48,458 nucleotides of DNA from Clostridiales bacterium (GTDB lineage: Bacteria > Bacillota > Clostridia > Saccharofermentanales > Saccharofermentanaceae), in NCBI GenBank assembly GCA_017428545.1, contig JAFRQR010000006.1:1-48458 (forward strand). Reading direction: 5' to 3'. Positions within the stretch are counted from its first letter, which is position 1. Each line of letters starts with the position of its first letter. The notes under the pieces are model-generated. The model did no database searches. It was not told the DNA's origin and saw only the letters and a list, made by a program, of their open reading frames with translations. The position numbers and the translations under genes are program-made. Shown here in pieces: positions 34,083 to 42,415 of the stretch.

Positions 34083-35121
34083 TGTTCTGTTATGCCTGTC
34101 AGTATTTGGTGCCATGGCTTTAGGAAGTGGGTCATCGAATTCTTCTGAAAAAACGGAGAAGACAAAAGAAACAACCGGTGTCGAAGAGGTTGATACTTCT
34201 CCTGCAGATAATGATGTAGTGCCTTCGGAGAAAGACTCAGATGCTGTTGACAGACCGCAACGAAGCACTTCTTCCGATGACATTAATGGAGTGGTAATTG
34301 ATAAATGCAAGATTTCTGTTCCGGACTATTGGAAACCGAAAGTATCAACGAGTAAGAAGTTTGTCGCTTATGCGGAAACCGGGGAGCAAGTGGCAATGTT
34401 GCATATTCATACCTATGTTGATACCGAAGATCCGGTAACATTCGAAGTACTGAAACGCGATACCGATAACGGAGCCATGTCGGAATACTTTGCTAAAAAC
34501 TTTGCGTCTTGCGGTGAAGTATCCTATGAAGAATACGACAATGGCGAAATCAAAGGATATATTTATTCGGGTACAGGAAAAAACCAGGGATCAGACTTGG
34601 ATTTCTTTGCACAAATGCTATGTTTCCCTTCTGAGAAAAGCGGAACTTGGATCTATGTTTTTGTTGAGAATTCGAAAAATTGCGAGTATCAGTATTCAGA
34701 GGCGTTTAGAAATCTGATCGATTCGATAAGGTTCCTGACAAGTGATGAAGAGGCAGAAATTGCCAAAGAGGCAGAAAAGAACAAAGATAAGTATTCCTAT
34801 GATGACTATGTTGAGATGTTTTCCAAAGGAGACTTTTCGTTGGTCACTCCTTCGTTTAAAGAAGAAATGGATGCATATGAGGCCTTCTATGACGAGTACA
34901 TAGATTTCATGAAGAAGTACTATAGCGGCGGAACGAGCAATTTGGGTGATATGCTTAATGATTATAACAAGATGATAGAAAAAGAAATGGAGTGGGCAGA
35001 TACAATCGATGGCATAGATGAGGGCACACTGACTCCTGCTGACGATGCATATTTCTTGATGGTATCTTTGAGGATAGAAAATAAACTGCTTTCGATTTAC
35101 GGAATATCATTCAACTTTTGA
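34066..35121 (+). CDS. exported protein with degenerate lipobox (DUF6591-like C terminus)
   Basis: The 351-residue protein has a signal peptide (MKKIISVLLCLSVFGAMALG) followed by SGSSNSSEK where relatives have a Cys lipobox; no cysteine is present at the cleavage site. A Ser/Thr/Glu linker leads to a ~140-residue domain (KISVPDYWKPK, AMLHIHTYVD). A helical C-terminal domain follows (TPSFKEEMDAYEAFYDEYIDFMKKYY) that resembles DUF6591 of Firmicutes lipoproteins; this assignment is from memory. It overlaps the VanZ-like gene and has TAAGGAGG in front of ATG 34066. Confidence 0.75.
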   Translation: MKKIISVLLCLSVFGAMALGSGSSNSSEKTEKTKETTGVEEVDTSPADNDVVPSEKDSDAVDRPQRSTSSDDINGVVIDKCKISVPDYWKPKVSTSKKFVAYAETGEQVAMLHIHTYVDTEDPVTFEVLKRDTDNGAMSEYFAKNFASCGEVSYEEYDNGEIKGYIYSGTGKNQGSDLDFFAQMLCFPSEKSGTWIYVFVENSKNCEYQYSEAFRNLIDSIRFLTSDEEAEIAKEAEKNKDKYSYDDYVEMFSKGDFSLVTPSFKEEMDAYEAFYDEYIDFMKKYYSGGTSNLGDMLNDYNKMIEKEMEWADTIDGIDEGTLTPADDAYFLMVSLRIENKLLSIYGISFNF

Positions 35122-35151
35122 TTCTCTAAAGAATCTCGGTTTTGTTTGTTG

Positions 35152-35180
35152 AAAGGACCGCTCTTCATGAGCGGCCTTTT
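35152..35180 (+). terminator. terminator of the AT-rich accessory unit
   Basis: AAGG-A-CCGCTC / GAGCGG-CCTT (35153-35163 with 35169-35178), loop TTCAT, then TT. It stops the TM2-VanZ-exported protein transcript. Confidence 0.7.
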
Positions 35181-35186
35181 AACGCG

Positions 35187-35277
35187 AAAAGAAAAAGGCT
35201 GTCCGACAAGGAATCTCGAACAGCCTGACAAGGGGGTATGTTGTTGGGGTGTTTGAAGGTGGTATGGGTTCCTTTCG
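35187..35277 (-). ncRNA. candidate reverse-strand small RNA
   Basis: On the reverse strand a stem AGGCTGT..ACAGCCT (35226-35220 with 35202-35196, inner TCG/CGA) is followed by TTTTTCTTTTC. This is a clear intrinsic terminator, yet no reverse-strand gene lies upstream of it. The sequence before it is C/A-rich and unpaired, with anti-Shine-Dalgarno stretches ACCACCTTC (35263-35255), CCCCAAC (35249-35243) and ACCCCCTT (35237-35230). GATAAT (35288-35283) could be its -10; no good -35 is visible. Confidence 0.35.
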
Positions 35278-35332
35278 TTCTCATTATCACGCACAAACCT
35301 TAATTGAAACTTAAAGCTTCTGAAAAAGATGA

Positions 35333-35338
35333 TATAAT
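35333..35338 (+). promoter_or_regulatory. candidate -10 of the solenoid protein-hisA pair
   Basis: A perfect TATAAT lies 30 nt before the start at 35368. No good -35 is found at 16-18 nt. Confidence 0.4.
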
Positions 35339-35367
35339 GCAGGAGTAAGATTTCGCGGAGGTGCAAG

Positions 35368-36312
35368 ATGGAGCGCACGACACAACTGTTTACCGAGTTT
35401 AATGAAAGAATTTCAAAGGTCTGCGAGGAGTTTGCCGATAAGGTATCTTCGCGAGAGGGCCCGACGGAAGCGGAGATGGCGGAGCACTTCAAGGAATTCC
35501 GTTCCTATATTGAAACGAACACGGAACCTTTCTGGAAAGAAGAGAAGGACTACCTCGACGGTAAGAACGGTGAGCAGTTCATTTCCGAGATGGATCTGGA
35601 TCAGGCACTTGCTGCTTTCGACGAATCCGCTAAGATCATCGACGATGAGGCGACACCGGCTCCTTTGGTCGAGCGTCTGAAGTCGTTTGGCGAGCCTGCT
35701 TGCGAGCGTCTTTTGAAGATGGTCACGGAAACTCCGTGGGAGCCTTCTGAAGGAGAAGACGAGAACGAGTTCTTCGTAAAGTTCCAGCCGTGCGTGGCGG
35801 CGATCCGCTTCTTCGGTGCTGCCGGATATGAGCCGGCGATGGAGCCTGTCCTGACTCAGTTCTGCAGTTTTTCAAGCACACAGGAATATATCGCGGACTC
35901 TGTAAAAGTCATGATGCTGGGACTTGGAGCTAAGGGCGTTCCGACACTCATCGACTTCCTTCTGAACCGCTCGGATGAAAATATCACCGGACCTTATGAA
36001 GACATGCTGATCATCCTGACGCATGTCGGCATCAAGCAGCCGGACAATGAGATCTATCAGGCAATGCGCGCGGCCTTCCGCCGCATGAAAAATAAAGTCA
36101 TCGCCGTCATCTGTATCGGCGACTACGGCGATTCCCGAGGCATCGCGCTTCTTAAGGGCTATCTCGACAGAAACACCCACACGATCGACCGTGAAACTTT
36201 CTACGAAGCACTTTCCGCTATCCGTCGTCTGGGCGGCGAGATCAACGACATCCAGGACCCGTTCCACGATTTCACGAACAAGGTCCCGAAGAAGAAGGAC
36301 GAGAAGAAGTAA
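35368..36312 (+). CDS. uncharacterised helical-repeat (HEAT-like) protein
   Basis: The 314-residue protein is predicted almost entirely alpha-helical, without signal peptide or membrane segments. Residues ~95-300 have paired helices with HEAT-like spacing (EPACERLLKMVTET, GAKGVPTLIDFLLN, DSRGIALLKGYLDR, TFYEALSAIRRLGG), suggesting an alpha-solenoid for protein binding. The C terminus is Lys/Asp-rich. I do not recognise a named family. It starts behind CGGAGGTG and ends one nt before hisA, so the two are coupled, but no reason for the pairing is known. Confidence 0.72.
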   Translation: MERTTQLFTEFNERISKVCEEFADKVSSREGPTEAEMAEHFKEFRSYIETNTEPFWKEEKDYLDGKNGEQFISEMDLDQALAAFDESAKIIDDEATPAPLVERLKSFGEPACERLLKMVTETPWEPSEGEDENEFFVKFQPCVAAIRFFGAAGYEPAMEPVLTQFCSFSSTQEYIADSVKVMMLGLGAKGVPTLIDFLLNRSDENITGPYEDMLIILTHVGIKQPDNEIYQAMRAAFRRMKNKVIAVICIGDYGDSRGIALLKGYLDRNTHTIDRETFYEALSAIRRLGGEINDIQDPFHDFTNKVPKKKDEKK

Positions 36313-36313
36313 T

Positions 36314-37084
36314 ATGGAATTCCGGCCGTGCATCGATATCCATAACGGCAAGGTCAAGCAGATCGTCGGCGGGACCTTAAATGACTCAGGCGCGAAGGAA
36401 AACTTCGTGTCTGAGCGCGGTGCGGGATTTTTCGCGGAATACTATAAAGACCTCGGGATCAAAGGCGGGCACATCATTATGCTCAACAAAGCCGGGACTC
36501 CCGAATACGAAGCCAGCCGCAAGGCCGCAATCGAGGCGCTCCGTGCTTACCCCGGAGGACTTCAGGTCGGTGGCGGCATCAATGCGGAAAACGCAGGTGC
36601 TTTTATAAAGGAAGGCGCCAGCCACGTCATCGTTACCTCTTATGTTTTCTCGGACGGAAAAATCAATTACGAAAACCTCGAAAAGCTCGTTTCTGCCGTC
36701 GGAAAAGAACACGTTGTGCTCGACCTGAGCTGCAGAAAAAAAGACGGTGAGTACTATATCGTGACCGACCGCTGGCAGAAATTTACCAGGACAAAACTGA
36801 CCGCGTCTCTTCTTAAGAAGCTCGAAAAGCACTGTTCGGAATACCTGGTGCACGCTGTTGACGTCGAGGGCAAGGCCGCAGGCCCGGACCGCGATATCTT
36901 CGACATTTTTGCCGCGTACGAAGGACTTCCGGTCACTTACGCCGGCGGCATCCACACGTATAAAGACATCACTGCGATCAGGGAAGTATCGGGCGGACGC
37001 GTGAACGTCACGGTCGGTTCTGCACTCGACCTTTTCGGAGGGAAGCTCTCCTGCGAGAAGATCTTAAAGATCACGAACAACTGA
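36314..37084 (+). CDS. hisA: ProFAR isomerase, eukaryotic-type HisA
   Basis: This enzyme isomerises ProFAR to PRFAR (step 4), the step absent from the his operon. The 256-residue protein matches yeast HIS6 rather than bacterial HisA: CIDIHNGKVKQIVGGTL, ENFVSE, LQVGGGIN, VIVTSYVF, VVLDLSCRKK, HAVDVEG, YAGGIHT and TVGSALDLFGG. ATG 36314 follows the upstream stop by one nt with no strong ribosome site, so it depends on coupling. Longer in-frame starts would lie inside the upstream gene. Its presence completes the pathway between HisI and HisFH. Confidence 0.93.
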   Translation: MEFRPCIDIHNGKVKQIVGGTLNDSGAKENFVSERGAGFFAEYYKDLGIKGGHIIMLNKAGTPEYEASRKAAIEALRAYPGGLQVGGGINAENAGAFIKEGASHVIVTSYVFSDGKINYENLEKLVSAVGKEHVVLDLSCRKKDGEYYIVTDRWQKFTRTKLTASLLKKLEKHCSEYLVHAVDVEGKAAGPDRDIFDIFAAYEGLPVTYAGGIHTYKDITAIREVSGGRVNVTVGSALDLFGGKLSCEKILKITNN

Positions 37085-37096
37085 TATTACATCGGT

Positions 37097-37148
37097 GTTG
37101 ACGCAAGTGTTGCTTCTTTGCGGCAGATTCGTCAACACTTGCGTCAAC
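37097..37148. repeat. 16-bp perfect inverted repeat with 20-nt loop
   Basis: GTTGACGCAAGTGTTG (37097-37112) mirrors CAACACTTGCGTCAAC (37133-37148). No U-tract follows on either strand. It lies between hisA and the tRNA-Gly terminator. Confidence 0.6.
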
Positions 37149-37160
37149 GAAGGAAAAAGA

Positions 37161-37188
37161 AAAAGGCTGTCTTTTCAGACAGCCTTTT
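37161..37188. terminator. terminator for tRNA-Gly (reverse) and hisA (forward)
   Basis: A 12-bp perfect stem AAAAGGCTGTCT (37161-37172) with AGACAGCCTTTT (37177-37188), loop TTTC. The reverse-strand tail is TTTTTCTTTTTCC, so it mainly serves the tRNA. Confidence 0.9.
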
Positions 37189-37192
37189 CATT

Positions 37193-37267
37193 TGGAGCGG
37201 GATACGAGATTCGAACTCGCGACTTTCACCTTGGCAAGGTGACACTCTACCACTGAGTTAATCCCGC
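37193..37267 (-). tRNA. tRNA-Gly (GCC)
   Basis: A 75-nt reverse-strand cloverleaf with encoded CCA. Acceptor GCGGGAT/ATCCCGC, anticodon stem CACCT... with GCC at 37235-37233. Confidence 0.95.
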
Positions 37268-37286
37268 GTTTGAGGTCAACGTGAAT

Positions 37287-37315
37287 ATTATATGCGCGGT
37301 CCGTGGTTATGTCAA
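37287..37315 (-). promoter_or_regulatory. consensus promoter of tRNA-Gly
   Basis: On the reverse strand TTGACA (37315-37310) and TATAAT (37292-37287) with exactly 17 nt between: a full-consensus promoter. Confidence 0.92.
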
Positions 37316-37395
37316 CACCTTTTTTCAATTCCGTGAAAAGCCTTAAAAACCAGCGCCCGTGCTTCATGACTTCCCCAATTATCAAGAAACTCATA

Positions 37396-37424
37396 TTGAC
37401 AATAAAGTATATAAGGAATATATT
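37396..37424 (+). promoter_or_regulatory. promoter of the fab operon
   Basis: TTGACA (37396-37401) and TATATT (37419-37424) with 17-nt spacing. Two TTTGAA repeats follow (37424-37429 and 37439-37444); a FabT or FapR box is not clear. Confidence 0.82.
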
Positions 37425-37461
37425 TTGAATGTAAAATAGTTTGAAAGGCAAAGTAATTTTT

Positions 37462-38472
37462 ATGAGCAGTACAAATTCATCCACTGAACTTGCAAATGGT
37501 TTCGGCCGGGTGATTGGTATCGGCAGTTATCTGCCCGAGAAAATTATGACGAACGACGATCTGAGCAGAATCGTCGAGACCAACGACGAATGGATCACCG
37601 AGCGCACCGGTATCAAAGAGCGCCACATCTCCGATCCGGAAAAAGATACTTCCGAGAGCATGGCAGTCGAGGCAGCAAAAAGAGCTGTCGCAGATGCCGG
37701 CATCGACCCGAAGGAGATCGGACTTATCGTTGTTGCTTCTACTACACCGAATGTGCTTTTCCCGGTCCTTTCCGCAAGCGTACAGGCAGCCGTAGATGCG
37801 GACAATGCCATGTGCTTTGATATGAATGCGGCCTGCCCGGGATTCCTGACGGCATTTGTCACAGCACAGAACTATATCCGTTCCGGCATGGTAAAGACCG
37901 CACTGGTCATTGGAACAGAAAACCTCACTAACTACGTGGATTTCACTGATCGCGGAACCTGCATCCTCTTCGGAGACGGTGCAGGCGCCTGCGTGATCAC
38001 ATCAGACGCATCCCTTCAGTACGATGCGATCATGCGCGCCGCAGGAAAACGCGGCGAATGCATGCACTGCGAATCCTATATGCAAAAAGGCAAAGAAAAG
38101 ACACCGGAATTCCTTAAGTCCAACTACATCCAGATGGACGGACAGACGGTGTTTAAATTTGCCGTAACCGAAGTTCCGAAGGTCATCGAGGACCTTCTTG
38201 CGAAGACCGGCACAAACCCTGATGAAATCGACTATTTCATCCTCCATCAGGCGAACCGCCGCATCATCGAATCCGTAGCCAAGCGTCTGAAGCAGCCGAT
38301 CGAAAAGTTCCCGATGAACATCGAAAAGACCGGTAACACTTCGTCCGCAAGTATCCCGATCCTCTTCGACGAGATGAAGAAGCAGGGCCTGATCGGGCAA
38401 GGCAAAAAGAAGATCGTCATGTCCAGTTTCGGCGCAGGCCTTTTGTGGGGCGCCGTCCAGACAGAAATTTAA
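37462..38472 (+). CDS. fabH: beta-ketoacyl-ACP synthase III
   Basis: FabH starts fatty-acid chains by condensing acyl-CoA with malonyl-ACP. The 336-residue protein has the catalytic triad C125 (DMNAACPGFL), H262 (ILHQANRRI) and N292 (KTGNTSSASIP), plus TNDEWITERTGIKERHI. ATG 37462 is chosen; TTG 37441 would add seven residues. The ribosome site AAAGGCAAAG is weak and distant. It leads an operon of all elongation-cycle genes. Confidence 0.96.
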   Translation: MSSTNSSTELANGFGRVIGIGSYLPEKIMTNDDLSRIVETNDEWITERTGIKERHISDPEKDTSESMAVEAAKRAVADAGIDPKEIGLIVVASTTPNVLFPVLSASVQAAVDADNAMCFDMNAACPGFLTAFVTAQNYIRSGMVKTALVIGTENLTNYVDFTDRGTCILFGDGAGACVITSDASLQYDAIMRAAGKRGECMHCESYMQKGKEKTPEFLKSNYIQMDGQTVFKFAVTEVPKVIEDLLAKTGTNPDEIDYFILHQANRRIIESVAKRLKQPIEKFPMNIEKTGNTSSASIPILFDEMKKQGLIGQGKKKIVMSSFGAGLLWGAVQTEI

Positions 38473-38484
38473 AGGAGAAGAATC

Positions 38485-39414
38485 ATGAAAACGAGACTCA
38501 CTGAACTTCTGAATATCGAGTACCCGATCATCCAGGGCGGTATGGCCTGGGTCGCTGATTTCCATCTGGCGGCAGCCGTAAGTAATGCCGGCGGACTTGG
38601 CATCATCGGTTCCGGTGGAGCAGATGCGGAATGGGTAAGAAACCAGGTAAAGTCCTGCAGAGAACTCACAGATAAGCCGTTCGGCGTAAACGTCATGCTC
38701 ATGAACCCGCATGCACCGGAGATCGCAGACGTTCTCGCAGAAGAGAAGGTTGCGGTCATCACCACAGGCGCAGGTTCCCCGGAAAGATACTTAAAGAAGT
38801 GGCAGGAAGCCGGAATCAAGATCATCCCGGTCGTAGCTTCCGTAGGCCTTGCCAAGAGAATGGAAAAACTCGGAGTTGACGCAGTCGTTGCAGAAGGAAC
38901 GGAGTCCGGCGGACACATCGGTGAACTTACGACTATGACACTGGTCCCGCAGGTCGTTGATGCACTTTCCATCCCGGTCATTGCTGCAGGCGGTATCGCA
39001 GACGGCAGAGGTATTGCAGCTGCTTTCATGCTCGGTGCCGAAGGTGTCCAGTGCGGCACATGCTTCATCCCCTGTGATGAGACAAACATTCATCAGAACT
39101 ACAAGGATCTGGTCTTAAAAGCCAGTGATATCGATACAAAAGTAACGGGAAGATCCACAGGTCACCCGGTAAGAACGATCCGTAACCAGCTGACCAAGCT
39201 TTATCTGAAAATGGAAGCGGACGGAGCCACCCTTGATGAACTTGAGCAGCTCTCGCTCGGTTCTTTACGAAAAGCAGTACTCGACGGTGATAAGGACATG
39301 GGTTCTTTCATGGCAGGTCAGATCTCCGGTCTTCTCAAAGAGCAGATGACCGTAAAGGATCGCATGGTTTCCATGATGGACCAGGCAGAAGCACTTTTAG
39401 GAGGTAAGAAATAA
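38485..39414 (+). CDS. fabK: enoyl-ACP reductase II (FMN-dependent)
   Basis: FabK reduces trans-2-enoyl-ACP with NAD(P)H via FMN and replaces FabI in many Firmicutes. The 309-residue TIM barrel has YPIIQGGMAWVADFHLAAAVSNAGG, VITTGAGSP, GTESGGHIG, and VIAAGGIADGRGIAAAFMLGA. TAATG overlap couples it to fabD; GGAGAAG precedes its start. No fabI is present in the window. Confidence 0.95.
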   Translation: MKTRLTELLNIEYPIIQGGMAWVADFHLAAAVSNAGGLGIIGSGGADAEWVRNQVKSCRELTDKPFGVNVMLMNPHAPEIADVLAEEKVAVITTGAGSPERYLKKWQEAGIKIIPVVASVGLAKRMEKLGVDAVVAEGTESGGHIGELTTMTLVPQVVDALSIPVIAAGGIADGRGIAAAFMLGAEGVQCGTCFIPCDETNIHQNYKDLVLKASDIDTKVTGRSTGHPVRTIRNQLTKLYLKMEADGATLDELEQLSLGSLRKAVLDGDKDMGSFMAGQISGLLKEQMTVKDRMVSMMDQAEALLGGKK

Positions 39415-40349
39415 TGAAGATCGCATTTATGTACCCGGGCCAGGGCGCCCAGAAAAACGGAATGATGCAGGATTTTTACGAGCAGATCGGATCTGCCCGT
39501 GACCTCTTCAACAAGGCAAGCAAAATCAGCGGATACGATATTCCGGATCTGTGCTTTAACGAAAAAGAAGAACTGAACCAGACCAAGTACACACAGGTCT
39601 GTCTCCTTACTGCCTGCATGGCGGCGACAGAGACACTCCGTGAAGAAGGTATTGAACCGGATGCCACCTGTGGTCTTTCTCTTGGTGAATACACGGCGCT
39701 CGTTGCTTCCGGTGCGATGTCTTTTGAAGACGCGATCAAGCTCGTTACCGAAAGAGGCAAGATCATGGAAGAAGCAGCTCCGGATATCGGTGGAATGAGC
39801 GCTGTTATCGGTATGGGCGAAGAAGACCTGCGTGCTGCGATCGACGGCATCGAGGGCGTATATGTTGCAAACTTCAACTGCCCGGGCCAGATCGTTATCA
39901 CAGGTTATAAGGAAGCTGTCGAAAAGGCCGGCGAAGTCCTGAAAGAGAAGGGCGCAAAGAGAGTTATTCCGCTTAAGTGCAGCGGTCCTTTCCACTCTCC
40001 GATCATGGAGCCTGCCGGAAAGAAACTTCGTTCCATCATCGACGAAGTCGAGTTCTCCGATCTGAAAGTTCCGTACGCTGCGAACCTTACAGGTGACCTC
40101 GTTAACGATTCCAAAGAGATCCCGGATCTCCTTGAAAAGCAGGTCAGCGGTTCTGTTCGTATGCAGCAGGATATCGAAGCTCTGGCTAAATCCGGCGTCG
40201 ATACATTTATCGAGATCGGTCCGGGTAAGACTATCTCCGGTTTTGAAAAGAAGACACTGTCTGACGTAGAGATCTTAAACGTCGAGACCCTCGAAGATGT
40301 TAAGGCTGTAGCCGCACGCATCAAAGAAAAAGCGGAGGAACAGGCATGA
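39414..40349 (+). CDS. fabD: malonyl-CoA:ACP transacylase
   Basis: FabD loads malonate onto ACP. The 311-residue protein has the active serine S89 in GLSLGEYTAL, H194 in GPFHSPIM and the GQGAQ motif near the start. It overlaps fabK (TAATG) and fabG (ATGA), with GGAGGT before the start. Confidence 0.97.
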   Translation: MKIAFMYPGQGAQKNGMMQDFYEQIGSARDLFNKASKISGYDIPDLCFNEKEELNQTKYTQVCLLTACMAATETLREEGIEPDATCGLSLGEYTALVASGAMSFEDAIKLVTERGKIMEEAAPDIGGMSAVIGMGEEDLRAAIDGIEGVYVANFNCPGQIVITGYKEAVEKAGEVLKEKGAKRVIPLKCSGPFHSPIMEPAGKKLRSIIDEVEFSDLKVPYAANLTGDLVNDSKEIPDLLEKQVSGSVRMQQDIEALAKSGVDTFIEIGPGKTISGFEKKTLSDVEILNVETLEDVKAVAARIKEKAEEQA

Positions 40350-41080
40350 GTAAGACTGCGATCGTAACCGGCGGTTCCCGCGGCATCGGCCGTGCAACAG
40401 CCATTGAACTTTCCAAGATGGGCATGAATGTTGCCGTTATCTACTGCGGCAACCAGGCAAAAGCCGAAGAGACCGTTGCTGCCTGTAAGGAAAACGGCGT
40501 GGATGCCATCGCTCTTAAGTGCGATGTTAAAGTAAAAGACGAAGTCGAAGCGGCTGTCGCAAAAGTGCAGGAGACCTTCGGTTCCGTAGATGTTCTTGTT
40601 AACAATGCGGGCGTTACGAAGGACGGACTTCTCCTTAGAATGAGCGAAGAGGATTTCGATACGGTCATTGACACCAACCTCAAAGGGTGTTTCCTCTTCA
40701 GCAAGTCCTGCGCGTCGATCATGATGAAGCAGAGATCCGGAAAGATCATCAACATCGCTTCGATCGTCGGCCTTCAGGGCAATGCAGGCCAGGCGAACTA
40801 CGCGGCCTCCAAGGCCGGTATCATCGGCTTTACCAAGTCTCTGGCAAAAGAACTCGGCTCCCGCGGCATCAATGTAAATGCCGTAGCACCGGGCTTCGTT
40901 GAAACAGATATGACCGATGTTCTTTCTGACAAGGTCAAAGAAGCATTCCTCAATATGGTGCCGCTTAAGCGCACCGCGAAGCCGGAAGACATCGCAAATG
41001 CGATCGGCTTCCTGGCTTCGGAAAAAGCAGACTATATCACCGGACAGGTGCTGACCGTAGACGGCGGCATGTGCATGTGA
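40346..41080 (+). CDS. fabG: 3-oxoacyl-ACP reductase
   Basis: FabG is an NADPH-dependent short-chain dehydrogenase that reduces 3-oxoacyl-ACP. The 244-residue protein has TGGSRGIGRA, NNAGVTKDG, and the catalytic S139, Y152, K156 (YAASK). The end GGMCM is typical. It is coupled to fabD by ATGA. Confidence 0.97.
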   Translation: MSKTAIVTGGSRGIGRATAIELSKMGMNVAVIYCGNQAKAEETVAACKENGVDAIALKCDVKVKDEVEAAVAKVQETFGSVDVLVNNAGVTKDGLLLRMSEEDFDTVIDTNLKGCFLFSKSCASIMMKQRSGKIINIASIVGLQGNAGQANYAASKAGIIGFTKSLAKELGSRGINVNAVAPGFVETDMTDVLSDKVKEAFLNMVPLKRTAKPEDIANAIGFLASEKADYITGQVLTVDGGMCM

Positions 41081-41149
41081 TCTGAAAAAAGCGCTCCCGA
41101 AAATGCATGCGCTACCGATAAAACCTGAAACAAAGGAAGGTAAAGAAAC

Positions 41150-42385
41150 ATGAGAAGAGTTGTAGTAACAGGAATGGGCGCGGTCACACCGCTGGGCAAC
41201 ACGGCTGAAGAGTTCTGGGCGAACATCAAGGCCGGAAAAGTCGGCATCGGACCGATCACGAAGTTCGATACGACCGAGTACAGAGCGAAGGTCGCCGGCG
41301 AAGTCAAGGACTTCAAGGCAGACGAATTCATGGATTTTAAGACCGCAAAGAGAATGGAACCGTTCTCCCAGTATGCAGCGGCTGCAGCTCTTATGGCCGT
41401 CAAGGATTCCGGCGTGGACATCGAAAAGGAAGATGCTTACCGCTGCGGTGTTATCGTCGGTTGCGGCGTCGGCTCCATGCAGGCGACAGAGCGTGAACAT
41501 AAGAGACTTCTGGACTTTGGGCCGAACAAGATCGGACCGCTTTATATCCCGCTCATGATCTCCAACATGGCGGCAGGTAATATCGCGATCGTTACCGGAT
41601 TTAAGGGTAAGAACATCGATGTCGTAACTGCATGCGCATCCGGTACGAATTCCATCGGTGAAGCTTTCCGTTCGATCCAGAATAACGAAGCGGACGTGAT
41701 CCTCGCAGGTGGTACCGAAGCTGCGATCTGCCCGATGGGTGTTGCCGGCTTCTGTGCTCTGAAAGCACTGTCCTTCAGCGAAGATCCGATGAAGGCTTCG
41801 ATCCCGTTCGATAAAAACCGTGACGGTTTTGTTTTAGGTGAAGGTGCCGGTGTTATCGTTCTCGAGGAGTATGAGCATGCCAAGGCCCGTGGCGCGAAGA
41901 TCTACGCAGAGATGGTCGGATATGGCGCAACCTGTGATGCATATCACATCACATCTCCGGAAGAATCCGGAATCGGCGCGGCTCATGCCATGATGGCCGC
42001 GATCGCCGATGCAGGCATCGAACCGTCCCAGATCGACTACATCAATGCTCACGGAACATCCACTCACCACAACGATCTTTTCGAGACACGTGCGATCAAG
42101 ACCGCTCTCGGTGATGCCGCAAAGACCGTAAAGATCAACTCCACCAAGTCCATGACCGGACACCTCCTCGGAGCTGCCGGCGCGATCGAGGCGATCGTTC
42201 TCGCAAAGTCCTGCGAAGAGGGCTTTATCCACCAGACGATGGGTTCTTCCGAGACAGAAGAAGAGATGGATCTGAACTACTGCTTTGGCAGATCCTACGA
42301 GCAGGATGTAAACTATGCTATGAGTAACTCTCTCGGATTCGGAGGCCACAACGCTTCCATCATCATGAAGCATTTCGAAGAGTAA
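41150..42385 (+). CDS. fabF: beta-ketoacyl-ACP synthase II
   Basis: FabF elongates acyl-ACP. The 411-residue thiolase-fold enzyme has C162 (VTACASGTNS), H301 (NAHGTSTHHND) and H338 (MTGHLLGAAG). It has its own AAAGGAAGG site after a 69-nt gap. No acpP gene is found in the gap, where many relatives carry it. Confidence 0.97.
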   Translation: MRRVVVTGMGAVTPLGNTAEEFWANIKAGKVGIGPITKFDTTEYRAKVAGEVKDFKADEFMDFKTAKRMEPFSQYAAAAALMAVKDSGVDIEKEDAYRCGVIVGCGVGSMQATEREHKRLLDFGPNKIGPLYIPLMISNMAAGNIAIVTGFKGKNIDVVTACASGTNSIGEAFRSIQNNEADVILAGGTEAAICPMGVAGFCALKALSFSEDPMKASIPFDKNRDGFVLGEGAGVIVLEEYEHAKARGAKIYAEMVGYGATCDAYHITSPEESGIGAAHAMMAAIADAGIEPSQIDYINAHGTSTHHNDLFETRAIKTALGDAAKTVKINSTKSMTGHLLGAAGAIEAIVLAKSCEEGFIHQTMGSSETEEEMDLNYCFGRSYEQDVNYAMSNSLGFGGHNASIIMKHFEE

Positions 42386-42415
42386 GAAGTAAAAGCAGAT
42401 AGTGAGGTACCGACT

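Noticed and set aside
37424..37461. FapR or FabT operator in the fab leader
   Set aside because: TTTGAA repeats are present but no palindrome matches either consensus convincingly.
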